From Tropicibacter oceani (GTDB lineage: Bacteria > Pseudomonadota > Alphaproteobacteria > Rhodobacterales > Rhodobacteraceae): DNA of 64,000 nt. Made by a program: the position numbers and the translations under genes. A model generated the notes under the pieces. The model was not told where the DNA came from, ran no database searches, and saw only the letters and a list, made by a program, of their open reading frames with translations. The first letter of the stretch is position 1; each line of letters begins with the position of its first letter. The stretch covers positions 2,852,001 through 2,916,000 of the forward strand of contig NZ_CP124616.1 in the NCBI RefSeq assembly GCF_029958925.1. The letters run 5' to 3'. This document shows, one piece after another, positions 57,149-64,000 of the stretch.

Positions 57149-58150
57149 TCAGCGCATTTCGCGGCGCACGTTGCGCACGTTCCAGACAAGGATCGGCGTC
57201 ACCAACAGCATGATGACAATCGCCGAGGCACTGCCGACCCCCCAATCGAACGAGCGGAACAGCTTGTCGTACATGTAGTTGGCCAGCACCTGGGTTTCCC
57301 ACTGGCCGTTGGTCATGGCAAAGACGATGTCAAAGACCTTGAGCACCACCAGCGTGATCGTCGTCCAGACCACCATGATGGTCGACTTGATCTGCGGCAC
57401 CTTGATCTTGAAGAAGATCTGGAACGGGTTGGCGCCGTCGATGATCGCCGCCTCGATGGTGTCCTCGGGGATGCCGCGCAGGGCCGCCGACAGGATCACC
57501 ATGGCAAAGCCGGTCTGGATCCAGATCAACACCACCATCAGGAAAAAGTTGTTCCAGAACGGAACGGTCAGCCATTGCTGCGGATCATTGCCGGAGAACC
57601 AGACATAAAGCGCGTTCAGAACGCCGATCTGCTCGGTGCCCGGCGGGCGGGCGTCATAGACCAGTTTCCAGATCACCGCGGCGCCGACAAAGGAAATCGC
57701 CATCGGCATGAAGATCAGCGATTTGGCGATATTGCCCCATTTGATCCGGTCGGTCAGCTGCGCCACCAGCAGGCCAAAGGCGGTGGACATGGCCGGCACC
57801 ACGAAAAGCCACAGCATGTTGTTGCGCATCGCTTCCCAGAACTTGGGCTCTGTGACCATCTGCCGATAATTGTCCAACCCGACAAAGGCGCCATCCAGCC
57901 GCCGGTCGGTCAGCGACAGCCGCAGCGTTTCCAGCACGGGATAGGCCAGATAGACGCTGAGCGCGAAAAGCGCGGGGAACAGGAAAAGCCAAGGCCGGAT
58001 CATGTTGGCGCGGTTGATGTTGCGCCCCGCGTGCTTGCCCTTGGCGGGGAACAGAACCTTGTCCAGAAACTGGTTGGAAAAGTAGAAATAGGCGACGCAT
58101 GCGCCCACCCCGATCACGATCGTCAGAATGCCCTGGATTGCCGGATGCAT
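57149..58150 (-). CDS. aglF: Alpha-glucoside ABC transporter permease AglF
   Basis: A 333-residue MalF-type permease with an N-terminal extra helix (MHPAIQGILTIVIGVGACVAYFYF), a basic loop (FPAKGKHAGRNINRANMIRP), then the core helices. The EAA signature is EAAIIDGANPFQIFFKIKVPQI. GGGGGAGGA precedes the ATG. Second gene of the agl operon, separated from aglE by 88 bases containing an intercistronic hairpin. Confidence 0.93.
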   Translation of the reverse strand: MHPAIQGILTIVIGVGACVAYFYFSNQFLDKVLFPAKGKHAGRNINRANMIRPWLFLFPALFALSVYLAYPVLETLRLSLTDRRLDGAFVGLDNYRQMVTEPKFWEAMRNNMLWLFVVPAMSTAFGLLVAQLTDRIKWGNIAKSLIFMPMAISFVGAAVIWKLVYDARPPGTEQIGVLNALYVWFSGNDPQQWLTVPFWNNFFLMVVLIWIQTGFAMVILSAALRGIPEDTIEAAIIDGANPFQIFFKIKVPQIKSTIMVVWTTITLVVLKVFDIVFAMTNGQWETQVLANYMYDKLFRSFDWGVGSASAIVIMLLVTPILVWNVRNVRREMR

Positions 58151-58188
58151 GACGTCCTCCCCCGCGCGTCAGTTGCCGAATTTGGTCA

Positions 58189-58217
58189 AAGCCCCCCACG
58201 CAGATGGCGGGGGGCTT
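58189..58217 (-). terminator. Intercistronic hairpin between aglE and aglF
   Basis: AAGCCCCCC/GGGGGGCTT, 9-bp stem with an 11-base loop, 22 bases after the aglE stop. The following minus-strand bases (TGACC) are not a full T run, so it is probably an attenuator or RNA stabiliser that lets the binding protein exceed the permeases. Confidence 0.65.
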
Positions 58218-58238
58218 CGGTAGCTCAAGGCGAATGCC

Positions 58239-59504
58239 TTACTTCAGCGCGTCCCAGCTGTTCTGGATCTCGGTCGCCACGGTTTCGGCATCCTTGCCGC
58301 CCGCGTAATCGACCATGCCGGTCCAGAAGCTGCCAGCGCCCACGCCGCCCGGCATCAGGTCAGAGCCGTCAAATCGGAAGGTGGTCGCCCCCAGCAGGAT
58401 CTCGTTCATCTTGCGCAGGGTCGGATCGCTGAAGGCCTCGGGGTTGACGCCCTTGTGCGGGGTCAGGAAACCCTTTTGCGCCATCCAGGTTTCATGCGCC
58501 TCGGTGGATTCGAGGAATTCGATGAACTTGTGTGCCTCGGGGCTGTCCTTGGTGATGGCCCACAGGGTGCCAGCGCCCAGAACCGGTGCGCCCAGGTCCT
58601 TTTCCGCGTAGGACGGGAAGTAGAAGAAATCGACGTCCGAGCCCACTTCGGTGCCTTCGGGGAAGAAGGCCGGGATGAACGACGCCTGGCGGTGCATGTA
58701 GCACTGCGCCGGGGCTTCGAACAGGCCCTTGGGGCTGTCGCGGAAGTCGGTCGAGGCAACGGCGCCCTTGCCGCCCGCCACGCGCGCGTCTTCGATGAAC
58801 CAGCCGAATTCGTCGATGGCGGCCACCACCTTGGGATCGTTGAAGGGCATCTCGTTCGAGACCCACTTGTCGTAATCCTCGGGCGATTGGGTGCGCAGCA
58901 TCAGGTCTTCGACCCAGTCGGTTGCCGGCCAGCCGGTCGCGCCGCCAGACCCCAGACCGATGCACCAGGGGGTTTCGCCATCGGCGACGATCTGGTCGGT
59001 CAGCGCCTTCAGCTCTTCCATGCTTTGCGGCACTTCATAGCCGGCATCCTCGAAGTTCTCGGGGATGTACCAGACCAGCGATTTCAGATCGACCTTGTAG
59101 AAAAAGCCGAACAGCTGATCGGTGCCGTCCTTGTCCGCATAGGTACCCAGGTCGACCCAGGACTGCCCGGCGGCATAGTTTTCGCGGATCCAGTCGGCGG
59201 TGCCATCGGCCAGCGGCGTCAGGAAGCCGCGCGATGCCATGTCGGCGGCCAGGCCCGGCTGCGGGAACACGGCGATGTTGGGGGCCGAACCGGCCTCGGC
59301 GTCGATGACGATCTGCTGTTCAAAGCTGTCCGAGCCGACATAGCTGACGTCGATGCCGGATTGCGCGCGGAACACGTCCAGCACCTTTTCGACCTGGTCC
59401 TGATCGGCGCCGATCCAGGGGCCTGCGATGGTCAGTTGCTCGGCATGGGCCATGCCGGCGCTCAGCGCCGCCGCGGCAACGCCCATAAGATAGGTTCTTT
59501 TCAT
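58239..59504 (-). CDS. aglE: Alpha-glucoside-binding periplasmic protein AglE
   Basis: A 421-residue precursor with a signal peptide (KRTYLMGVAAAALSAGMAHA). The mature protein is a cluster-B sugar-binding protein: EQLTIAGPWIGADQDQVEKVLDVFRAQSGIDVSYVGSDSF and a C-terminal domain with several Trp/Tyr (WCIGLGSGG, WPATDWVEDLML). It delivers alpha-glucosides to AglFG. GGGAGG precedes the ATG at 59504. First gene of the aglEFGAK operon, divergent from aglR; a perfect CAAAGCGCTTTG site lies 72 bases upstream of the start codon. Confidence 0.94.
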   Translation of the reverse strand: MKRTYLMGVAAAALSAGMAHAEQLTIAGPWIGADQDQVEKVLDVFRAQSGIDVSYVGSDSFEQQIVIDAEAGSAPNIAVFPQPGLAADMASRGFLTPLADGTADWIRENYAAGQSWVDLGTYADKDGTDQLFGFFYKVDLKSLVWYIPENFEDAGYEVPQSMEELKALTDQIVADGETPWCIGLGSGGATGWPATDWVEDLMLRTQSPEDYDKWVSNEMPFNDPKVVAAIDEFGWFIEDARVAGGKGAVASTDFRDSPKGLFEAPAQCYMHRQASFIPAFFPEGTEVGSDVDFFYFPSYAEKDLGAPVLGAGTLWAITKDSPEAHKFIEFLESTEAHETWMAQKGFLTPHKGVNPEAFSDPTLRKMNEILLGATTFRFDGSDLMPGGVGAGSFWTGMVDYAGGKDAETVATEIQNSWDALK

Positions 59505-59575
59505 GGTAGTCCTCCCAAAGTCTACATCTGGCATGATGTATCAATCTGGCGCCAACGCAATCCCTCGGGGATTTC

Positions 59576-59587
59576 CAAAGCGCTTTG
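59576..59587. promoter_or_regulatory. AglR-type operator, aglE side
   Basis: CAAAGCGCTTTG is a perfect 12-bp palindrome with the central CG of LacI-family operators. Confidence 0.75.
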
Positions 59588-59731
59588 AATGCCGCAGCTT
59601 TCGCGCGATTCTGCGATTTAGTCAATCAAAGATGTTCACAAAACGCCCCAAACTTATGCTGCACCGCAGCTTTTTCAGGCAGGGGCCGGATTGTTTCCCT
59701 GTTTTCCGCCCGATGGAATCCTTTACAAATT

Positions 59732-59743
59732 CAAATCGCTTTG
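59732..59743. promoter_or_regulatory. AglR-type operator, aglR side
   Basis: CAAATCGCTTTG differs from the aglE-side palindrome by one base and lies 15 bases before the aglR start codon, suggesting autoregulation. The two sites are 156 bp apart, so looping is possible. Confidence 0.65.
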
Positions 59744-59758
59744 GTTCCTATGTACGCT

Positions 59759-60784
59759 ATGAATCTCAAACAACTCTCTCAGCATCTGGGCCTGTCACAA
59801 ACCACGGTCAGCCGTGCGCTGAACGGCTATCCCGAGGTCAGCGAAAAGACCCGCAAGACCGTGCGCGAGGCGGCGCGTGCCCACGGCTACAGCCCCAATG
59901 CCCGCGCCAAGAGCCTGGCCACCGGGCGCACCCATGCCATCGGCCACGTGCTGCCGGTGTCGGACCAGCACGAGATGGTGAACCCGATCTTTGGCGATTT
60001 CATCGCCGGGGCCGGATCGACCTATGCCCGCCACGGCTATGAGGTGGTGCTGTCGCTGGTCGAGGACAGCAAGATCGAAAACGCCTATCGCACCATCAAG
60101 GCGCGCGGCAATGTCGACGGGATCGTGGTGCACGGCCCGCGGATGCGCGACAGCCGGATCGAACTGCTGCAAGAGCTGGGCCTGCCCTTCGTGGTGCATG
60201 GCCGGGCCTCGGACATTGCGGGGCCCTATTCGTGGCACGACGTCAACAACACCCGCGCCTTTCGCCGCGCGACGGCGTTCCTGCTGGACTTGGGCCATCG
60301 CCGGATTGCGCTGGTCAATGGTCTTGAATTTCTAGATTTCGCGCACCGCCGCCGGCTGGGCTATGAACAGGCCTTGTCGGACCACGGTCTGCCGGTCGAC
60401 CCCGCGCTGATGCGCAGCGAGGAAATGACCGAAGGCTATGGGTATCGCGCCGCAGCGGCCATGCTGGACATCCCGGCGCCGCCGACCGCCTTTCTTGTGT
60501 CGTCGATGATCACCGCCATCGGTGTGCGCCGCGCCATTCTGGAACGCGGGCTGGTCCTGGGCCGCGATGTGTCGGTCATCACCCATGACGACGACCTTAG
60601 CTATCTTTCGAACGGTCAATCCGTGCCGATCTTCACCGCCACCCGGTCTTCGGTCCGCGCGGCCGGGGCGCGGGCGGCCGAATTGCTGATGCAACTGATC
60701 AACGATCCAGGGTCCGGCCCGCTGAGCGAGCTGTTCGAGGCCGAGCTGATCATCGGCCAATCCACCGGCCCTGCCCCCACCTGA
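59759..60784 (+). CDS. aglR: LacI-family regulator AglR
   Basis: A 341-residue LacI/GalR regulator. The N-terminal HTH MNLKQLSQHLGLSQTTVSRA-LNGYPEVSEKTRKTV and hinge AHGYSPNARAKSLATG are followed by a periplasmic-binding-like ligand domain (IGHVLPVSDQHEMVNPIFGDF to ITHDDDLSYLSNG). Divergent from aglE and first of a probable operon with bglA, glk and pgm. Two operators of the CAAAGCGCTTTG type lie in the divergent region. The start may be the ATG at 59759 or that at 59750; neither has a good ribosome binding site, so low expression or a leaderless message is possible. Confidence 0.92.
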   Translation: MNLKQLSQHLGLSQTTVSRALNGYPEVSEKTRKTVREAARAHGYSPNARAKSLATGRTHAIGHVLPVSDQHEMVNPIFGDFIAGAGSTYARHGYEVVLSLVEDSKIENAYRTIKARGNVDGIVVHGPRMRDSRIELLQELGLPFVVHGRASDIAGPYSWHDVNNTRAFRRATAFLLDLGHRRIALVNGLEFLDFAHRRRLGYEQALSDHGLPVDPALMRSEEMTEGYGYRAAAAMLDIPAPPTAFLVSSMITAIGVRRAILERGLVLGRDVSVITHDDDLSYLSNGQSVPIFTATRSSVRAAGARAAELLMQLINDPGSGPLSELFEAELIIGQSTGPAPT

Positions 60785-60800
60785 AACCCCCGAGGACACC

Positions 60801-62120
60801 ATGAAACATGCACGCGCCGATTTCCCCAAGGATTTCCTCTTTGGGGTCGCCACCTCCAGTTACCAGATCGAAGGCCATGGCTTTGGCGGCGCCGGCCGCA
60901 CCCAATGGGACGATTTCGCCGCGACCCCGGGCAACGTCAAGAATGCCGAAAACGGCGCGGTCGCGGTGGATCACTACCACCGCTATCCCGAAGACCTGGA
61001 TCTGGTCGCCGCCGCCGGGTTCGACTGCTACCGCTTTTCCACCAGCTGGGCGCGGGTCATGCCCGACGGCAAGACGGTGAACCCCGAGGGGCTGGATTTC
61101 TATGACAGGCTGACCGACGCCATGCTGGAACGCGGGATCAAACCCTGCGCGACCCTGTACCATTGGGAACTGCCCTCGCCGATCCTGGACATGGGCGGCT
61201 GGCGCAACCGCGACATCGCCGGCTGGTTTGCCGATTATACCCAGGCCCTGATGGGCCGGATCGGCGACCGGATGTATTCGGTCGCCCCGATCAACGAACC
61301 CTGGTGCGTTGCCTGGCTGAGCCACTTCATGGGCTACCACGCGCCCGGACTGCGCGACATCCGCGCCACCGCCCGCGCCATGCACCATGTCCTTCTGGCG
61401 CATGGCCGCGCGATCGAGGTGATGCGCGGGCTGGGCATGGACAACCTTGGCGCGGTCTTCAACTTTGAATGGGCTGACCCGGCGGACGACAGCGCCGAGG
61501 CCGCCGAAAAGGCCGCGCTGTACGACGCCATCTACAACCGCTGGTTCCTGGGCGGCGTGTTCAAGGGCGCCTACCCCGAGAAGGTTCTCGAAGGGTTGGG
61601 GCCGCACATGCCGGACCGCTGGCAGGACGACATGGCCTTGATTTCGCAGCCCGTCGACTGGTGCGGGCTGAACTATTACACCCGCAAGCTGATCGGCCCC
61701 GATGGCGGCCCCTGGCCCGGTGTCAAAGAGGTCGAAGGCCCGCTGCCCAAGACCCTGATGGGTTGGGAAATCTATCCCGAAGGGCTGTACAATTTCCTGA
61801 CCCGCACGGCGCGCGAATACACCGGTGACCTGCCGCTGATCGTCACCGAAAACGGTCTTGCCTCGCCCGATGTGGTCAAGAACGGCAAGGTCGATGACCC
61901 GCAGCGCATCGCCTATCTTGACGCGCATCTGGACAAGGTCCGCCAGGCCATCGCCGAGGGCGTGCCGCTGAAGGGCTATTACATCTGGTCGCTGCTGGAC
62001 AATTACGAATGGGCCTGCGGCTATGAACAGCGCTTTGGCCTGGTGCATGTGGATTTCGAAACGCTTGAACGCAGACCCAAAGCGTCCTACCACGCGCTGG
62101 CGGAAAAGTTGAGGCGCTAA
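60801..62120 (+). CDS. bglA: Beta-glucosidase (GH1)
   Basis: A 439-residue GH1 enzyme. FLFGVATSSYQIEG is the N-terminal signature; the acid/base Glu is in APINEPWCV and the nucleophile Glu in IVTENGLASPD. Further active-site segments are CATLYHWELPSP and WSLLDNYEWACGYEQRFGL. It has no signal peptide, so it hydrolyses beta-glucosides in the cytoplasm. It is 16 bases after aglR, preceded by GAGG, and one base before glk, so it belongs to the aglR operon although the neighbouring transporter is of the alpha-glucoside class. Confidence 0.94.
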   Translation: MKHARADFPKDFLFGVATSSYQIEGHGFGGAGRTQWDDFAATPGNVKNAENGAVAVDHYHRYPEDLDLVAAAGFDCYRFSTSWARVMPDGKTVNPEGLDFYDRLTDAMLERGIKPCATLYHWELPSPILDMGGWRNRDIAGWFADYTQALMGRIGDRMYSVAPINEPWCVAWLSHFMGYHAPGLRDIRATARAMHHVLLAHGRAIEVMRGLGMDNLGAVFNFEWADPADDSAEAAEKAALYDAIYNRWFLGGVFKGAYPEKVLEGLGPHMPDRWQDDMALISQPVDWCGLNYYTRKLIGPDGGPWPGVKEVEGPLPKTLMGWEIYPEGLYNFLTRTAREYTGDLPLIVTENGLASPDVVKNGKVDDPQRIAYLDAHLDKVRQAIAEGVPLKGYYIWSLLDNYEWACGYEQRFGLVHVDFETLERRPKASYHALAEKLRR

Positions 62121-62121
62121 C

Positions 62122-63084
62122 ATGACGGATGAACTGGCAGTCGTCGCCGATATCGGCGGAACCAACACCCGGGTCGCCTATGCGCGCGGCACGCAGGTGC
62201 AGATGCACACGGTCAAACGCTATCGCAACGCCGACCAGGCCGGGATCGAACCGATCCTGCGTGATTTCCTGTCCGGATCGGACGCCCGCCCGCATGCGGT
62301 CTGTGTCGACATGGCCGGGCCGGTCAAGGACGGTGTCGGGCAGATGACCAACCTGTCCTGGACCATCGCCGCCGACAGCATCGCCCGGGAAACCGGGGCC
62401 AAGGTGGTGTCGGTGCTCAATGACATGCAGGCGCAGGGCTTTGCCGTGGCGCATCTGGACCACGCCGCGCAGCGCGCCATCCTGCCGGGCCGCCCCGCCG
62501 ATGAGGGCGCGACGCGGCTGGTGGTCAATGTCGGCACCGGGCTGAACGCCTCTCCGGTCTATCGCATGGGCGGGCAGACCGTCGTGCCCCCGGCCGAGGC
62601 CGGCCACATCACCATGCCCGTCCAGACCGAGGAAGAGCTGCGCCTGAAAACCTGGGTCGCCGCCCAGCACGGCACCCCGGGGCTCGAGGATGTGCTGTCC
62701 GGGCGCGGGTTCGAACGCATCCACGCCTGGCTGAGCGCCGAGGCGGGTGACGACAGCCCGGCGCTGGACGCCAGCGCGATCATGAAGGCCTTTGAAAACG
62801 GCGATCCGCGCGCCACCCATGCCGCCAAGCTGTTCGTGCGCTTCATGGGGCGTTATGCGGGCAACCTTGCGCTGATCACCCTGCCCTTTGGCGGCATCTA
62901 CCTGGTGGGCGGCGTGGTGCGCCATTTCGGGCCGCACCTGCTGCGCCTCGGCTTTGCCGAAAGCTTTGCCGACAAGGGCCGCTTTGGCCCCTACATGACG
63001 CAGTTTCCCGTGCACCTGGTCGAAGACGATTATGCCGCCCTGACCGGCTGCGCCGGGCATCTGGCGGAACGGCTGGCGCATTAG
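62122..63084 (+). CDS. glk: Glucokinase
   Basis: A 320-residue ROK/Glk-type kinase: VVADIGGTNTRVAYARG is the phosphate-1 motif, VCVDMAGPVKDGVGQMTNLSW the substrate loop, and LVVNVGTGLNASPVY the phosphate-2 motif, with the catalytic Asp in VSVLNDMQAQG and the adenosine region GGIYLVGGVV. It phosphorylates glucose released by the two glucosidases. The ATG follows the bglA stop after one base, so translation is coupled. Confidence 0.95.
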   Translation: MTDELAVVADIGGTNTRVAYARGTQVQMHTVKRYRNADQAGIEPILRDFLSGSDARPHAVCVDMAGPVKDGVGQMTNLSWTIAADSIARETGAKVVSVLNDMQAQGFAVAHLDHAAQRAILPGRPADEGATRLVVNVGTGLNASPVYRMGGQTVVPPAEAGHITMPVQTEEELRLKTWVAAQHGTPGLEDVLSGRGFERIHAWLSAEAGDDSPALDASAIMKAFENGDPRATHAAKLFVRFMGRYAGNLALITLPFGGIYLVGGVVRHFGPHLLRLGFAESFADKGRFGPYMTQFPVHLVEDDYAALTGCAGHLAERLAH

Positions 63085-63130
63085 ACGGCGCTGCGGCCTT
63101 GCGTGATGGGCCAATCGCGGCGATACCTCT

Positions 63131-63144
63131 TGTTAACGTTATCA
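63131..63144. promoter_or_regulatory. LacI-type operator before pgm
   Basis: TGTTAAC-GTTATCA, 18 bases before the pgm start codon, matches the gapA-promoter site (35146-35159) at 12 of 14 positions. It may control pgm separately from the agl regulon. Confidence 0.6.
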
Positions 63145-63161
63145 CCAACAGGGCGTTTTCC

Positions 63162-64000
63162 ATGAGCATCCAGACCGTCGCCACCCAGCCCATCGCGGGC
63201 CAGAAACCCGGCACCTCGGGGCTGCGCAAGACGACGCCCGAATTTCAGGCGCATCATTTCCTTGAAAACTTCATCCAGTCGATCTGGAACGGCATCGGCG
63301 GCGTCAAGGACAGGACCCTGGTGCTGGGCGGCGATGGTCGCCATTTCAACGCCGAAGCCGCGCAGGTCGTGCTGCGCATGGCCGCCGCTTCGGGCGCGCG
63401 CCGGGTGATTGTCGGGCGGAATGCGCTGCTATCCACCCCTGCCGCCTCGAACCTGATCCGCAAGCGCCGCGCCGATGGCGGCATCATCCTGTCGGCCAGC
63501 CACAACCCCGGCGGCCCCGAGGGCGATTTCGGCGTCAAGTACAACACCGCCAACGGCGGCCCCGCCCCGGAAAACGTGACCTCGAAGATCTTCGAGGCGA
63601 CCAAGACAATCAGCGAATACGCGATCTTTGTCAGCCATGACATCGACCTGTCCAAGTTGGGCGAACACAGGCTGGGCGACATGGTGGTCGAGGTCGTCGA
63701 CCCGGTCGCCGATTACGCCGCGCTGATGCAGAAGATCTTTGACTTTGACGCCCTGCGCGCGCTGTTTCAGGGCGGTTTTCGCATTCGCTTTGACGCCATG
63801 CACGCCATCACCGGCCCCTATGCCACCGCCATCCTTGAGGACCAGCTTGGCGCTCAAAGGGGCAGCGTGATCAATGGCACCCCCCTGCCCGATTTTGGCA
63901 AGGGCCACCCCGATCCCAACCCGATCTGGGCCAAACCGCTGATGGACGAGATGATGGGGCCAGACGCCCCTGATTTCGGTGCCGCCAGCGACGGCGACGG
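63162..64000 (+). CDS. pgm: Alpha-D-glucose phosphate-specific phosphoglucomutase (3' end outside window)
   Basis: The first 279 codons of a gene that runs off the right edge. It opens MSIQTVATQPIAGQKPGTSG-LRKTTPEFQ, with the phosphoserine loop IILSASHNPGGPEGDFGVKYN (Ser113) and PIWAKPLMDEM further on, all typical of eukaryote-like Pgm (about 540 residues). It interconverts glucose-1- and glucose-6-phosphate and so links glucoside use with glycogen or polysaccharide synthesis. It follows glk by 77 bases on the same strand, with its own LacI-type operator in the gap. Confidence 0.93.
   Translation, partial: MSIQTVATQPIAGQKPGTSGLRKTTPEFQAHHFLENFIQSIWNGIGGVKDRTLVLGGDGRHFNAEAAQVVLRMAAASGARRVIVGRNALLSTPAASNLIRKRRADGGIILSASHNPGGPEGDFGVKYNTANGGPAPENVTSKIFEATKTISEYAIFVSHDIDLSKLGEHRLGDMVVEVVDPVADYAALMQKIFDFDALRALFQGGFRIRFDAMHAITGPYATAILEDQLGAQRGSVINGTPLPDFGKGHPDPNPIWAKPLMDEMMGPDAPDFGAASDGD

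Overview
The window is a GC-rich bacterial chromosome segment. It most likely comes from an alphaproteobacterium of the Rhodobacteraceae (roseobacter group). Support comes from the CckA hybrid kinase, AglEFGAK-type alpha-glucoside uptake genes, alphaproteobacterial LexA boxes (GAAC-N7-GAAC) before recA and uvrA, a CtrA-type box before cckA, a DUF1127-type small protein and the arginase/ornithine cyclodeaminase/Lrp locus. I see no prophage, insertion sequence, CRISPR array or rRNA operon. There is one tRNA, tRNA-Gly(CCC).

Layout. 1-9.7 kb: sugar-phosphate isomerase (cut by the window edge), thiol-disulfide protein, Gph phosphatase, a secreted Cache-like protein plus chemoreceptor pair, an SMR transporter, an outer-membrane barrel, typA, a secreted HEMAH putative metallopeptidase and a small secreted protein. 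9.4-18.1 kb: DUF1330, alaS, recA, a small sulfotransferase, cckA and an RsmB-like methyltransferase. 18.2-22.4 kb: a uronate/aldarate catabolic locus (GntR, glucarate-dehydratase-like, Udh, KdgD) around a divergent promoter with three near-identical 17-bp sites. 22.4-31 kb: guaB, an agmatinase-family enzyme, a class III CoA-transferase, a RACo-like ferredoxin/ASKHA protein, a second barrel protein and the tRNA. 29.6-33.3 kb: Lrp and a histone-deacetylase-like enzyme, divergent from arginase and ornithine cyclodeaminase. 33.5-38 kb: a PepSY / cytochrome b561 / membrane-bound LuxR-type cassette, gapA, small proteins, coaD and a CBS protein. 38.1-47.5 kb: valine catabolism (LysR, mmsA, acyl-CoA dehydrogenase, and a 3-hydroxyisobutyryl-CoA hydrolase fused in frame to 3-hydroxyisobutyrate dehydrogenase), interrupted by a tandem pair of unknown paralogues, a YbdK-like ligase and a glycosyltransferase. 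47.5-53 kb: Crp/Fnr plus DUF2892, a diguanylate cyclase, uvrA and a rhodanese whose promoter contains an ATTC-N8-GAAT (SqrR/BigR-type) operator. 53-64 kb: the alpha-glucoside locus, with aglEFGAK divergent from aglR, a GH1 beta-glucosidase, glk and pgm (cut by the window edge).

Regulatory sites read directly include: two LexA boxes; one perfect and one near-perfect CtrA box; two LacI-type CAAAGCGCTTTG-like sites in the agl divergent promoter; a TGTTARCGTTAWCA site before both gapA and pgm; a 15-bp palindrome between lrp and arginase; and paired GCATTTTTGCAA sites between lysR and mmsA. A dispersed intergenic repeat with invariant core AAATAYYCCGGGG occurs six times, each time next to GC-rich hairpins. 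The items most worth following are the PepSY-cytochrome b-membrane HTH cassette, the HIBCH-MmsB fusion with an internal ribosome binding site, and the repeat family.
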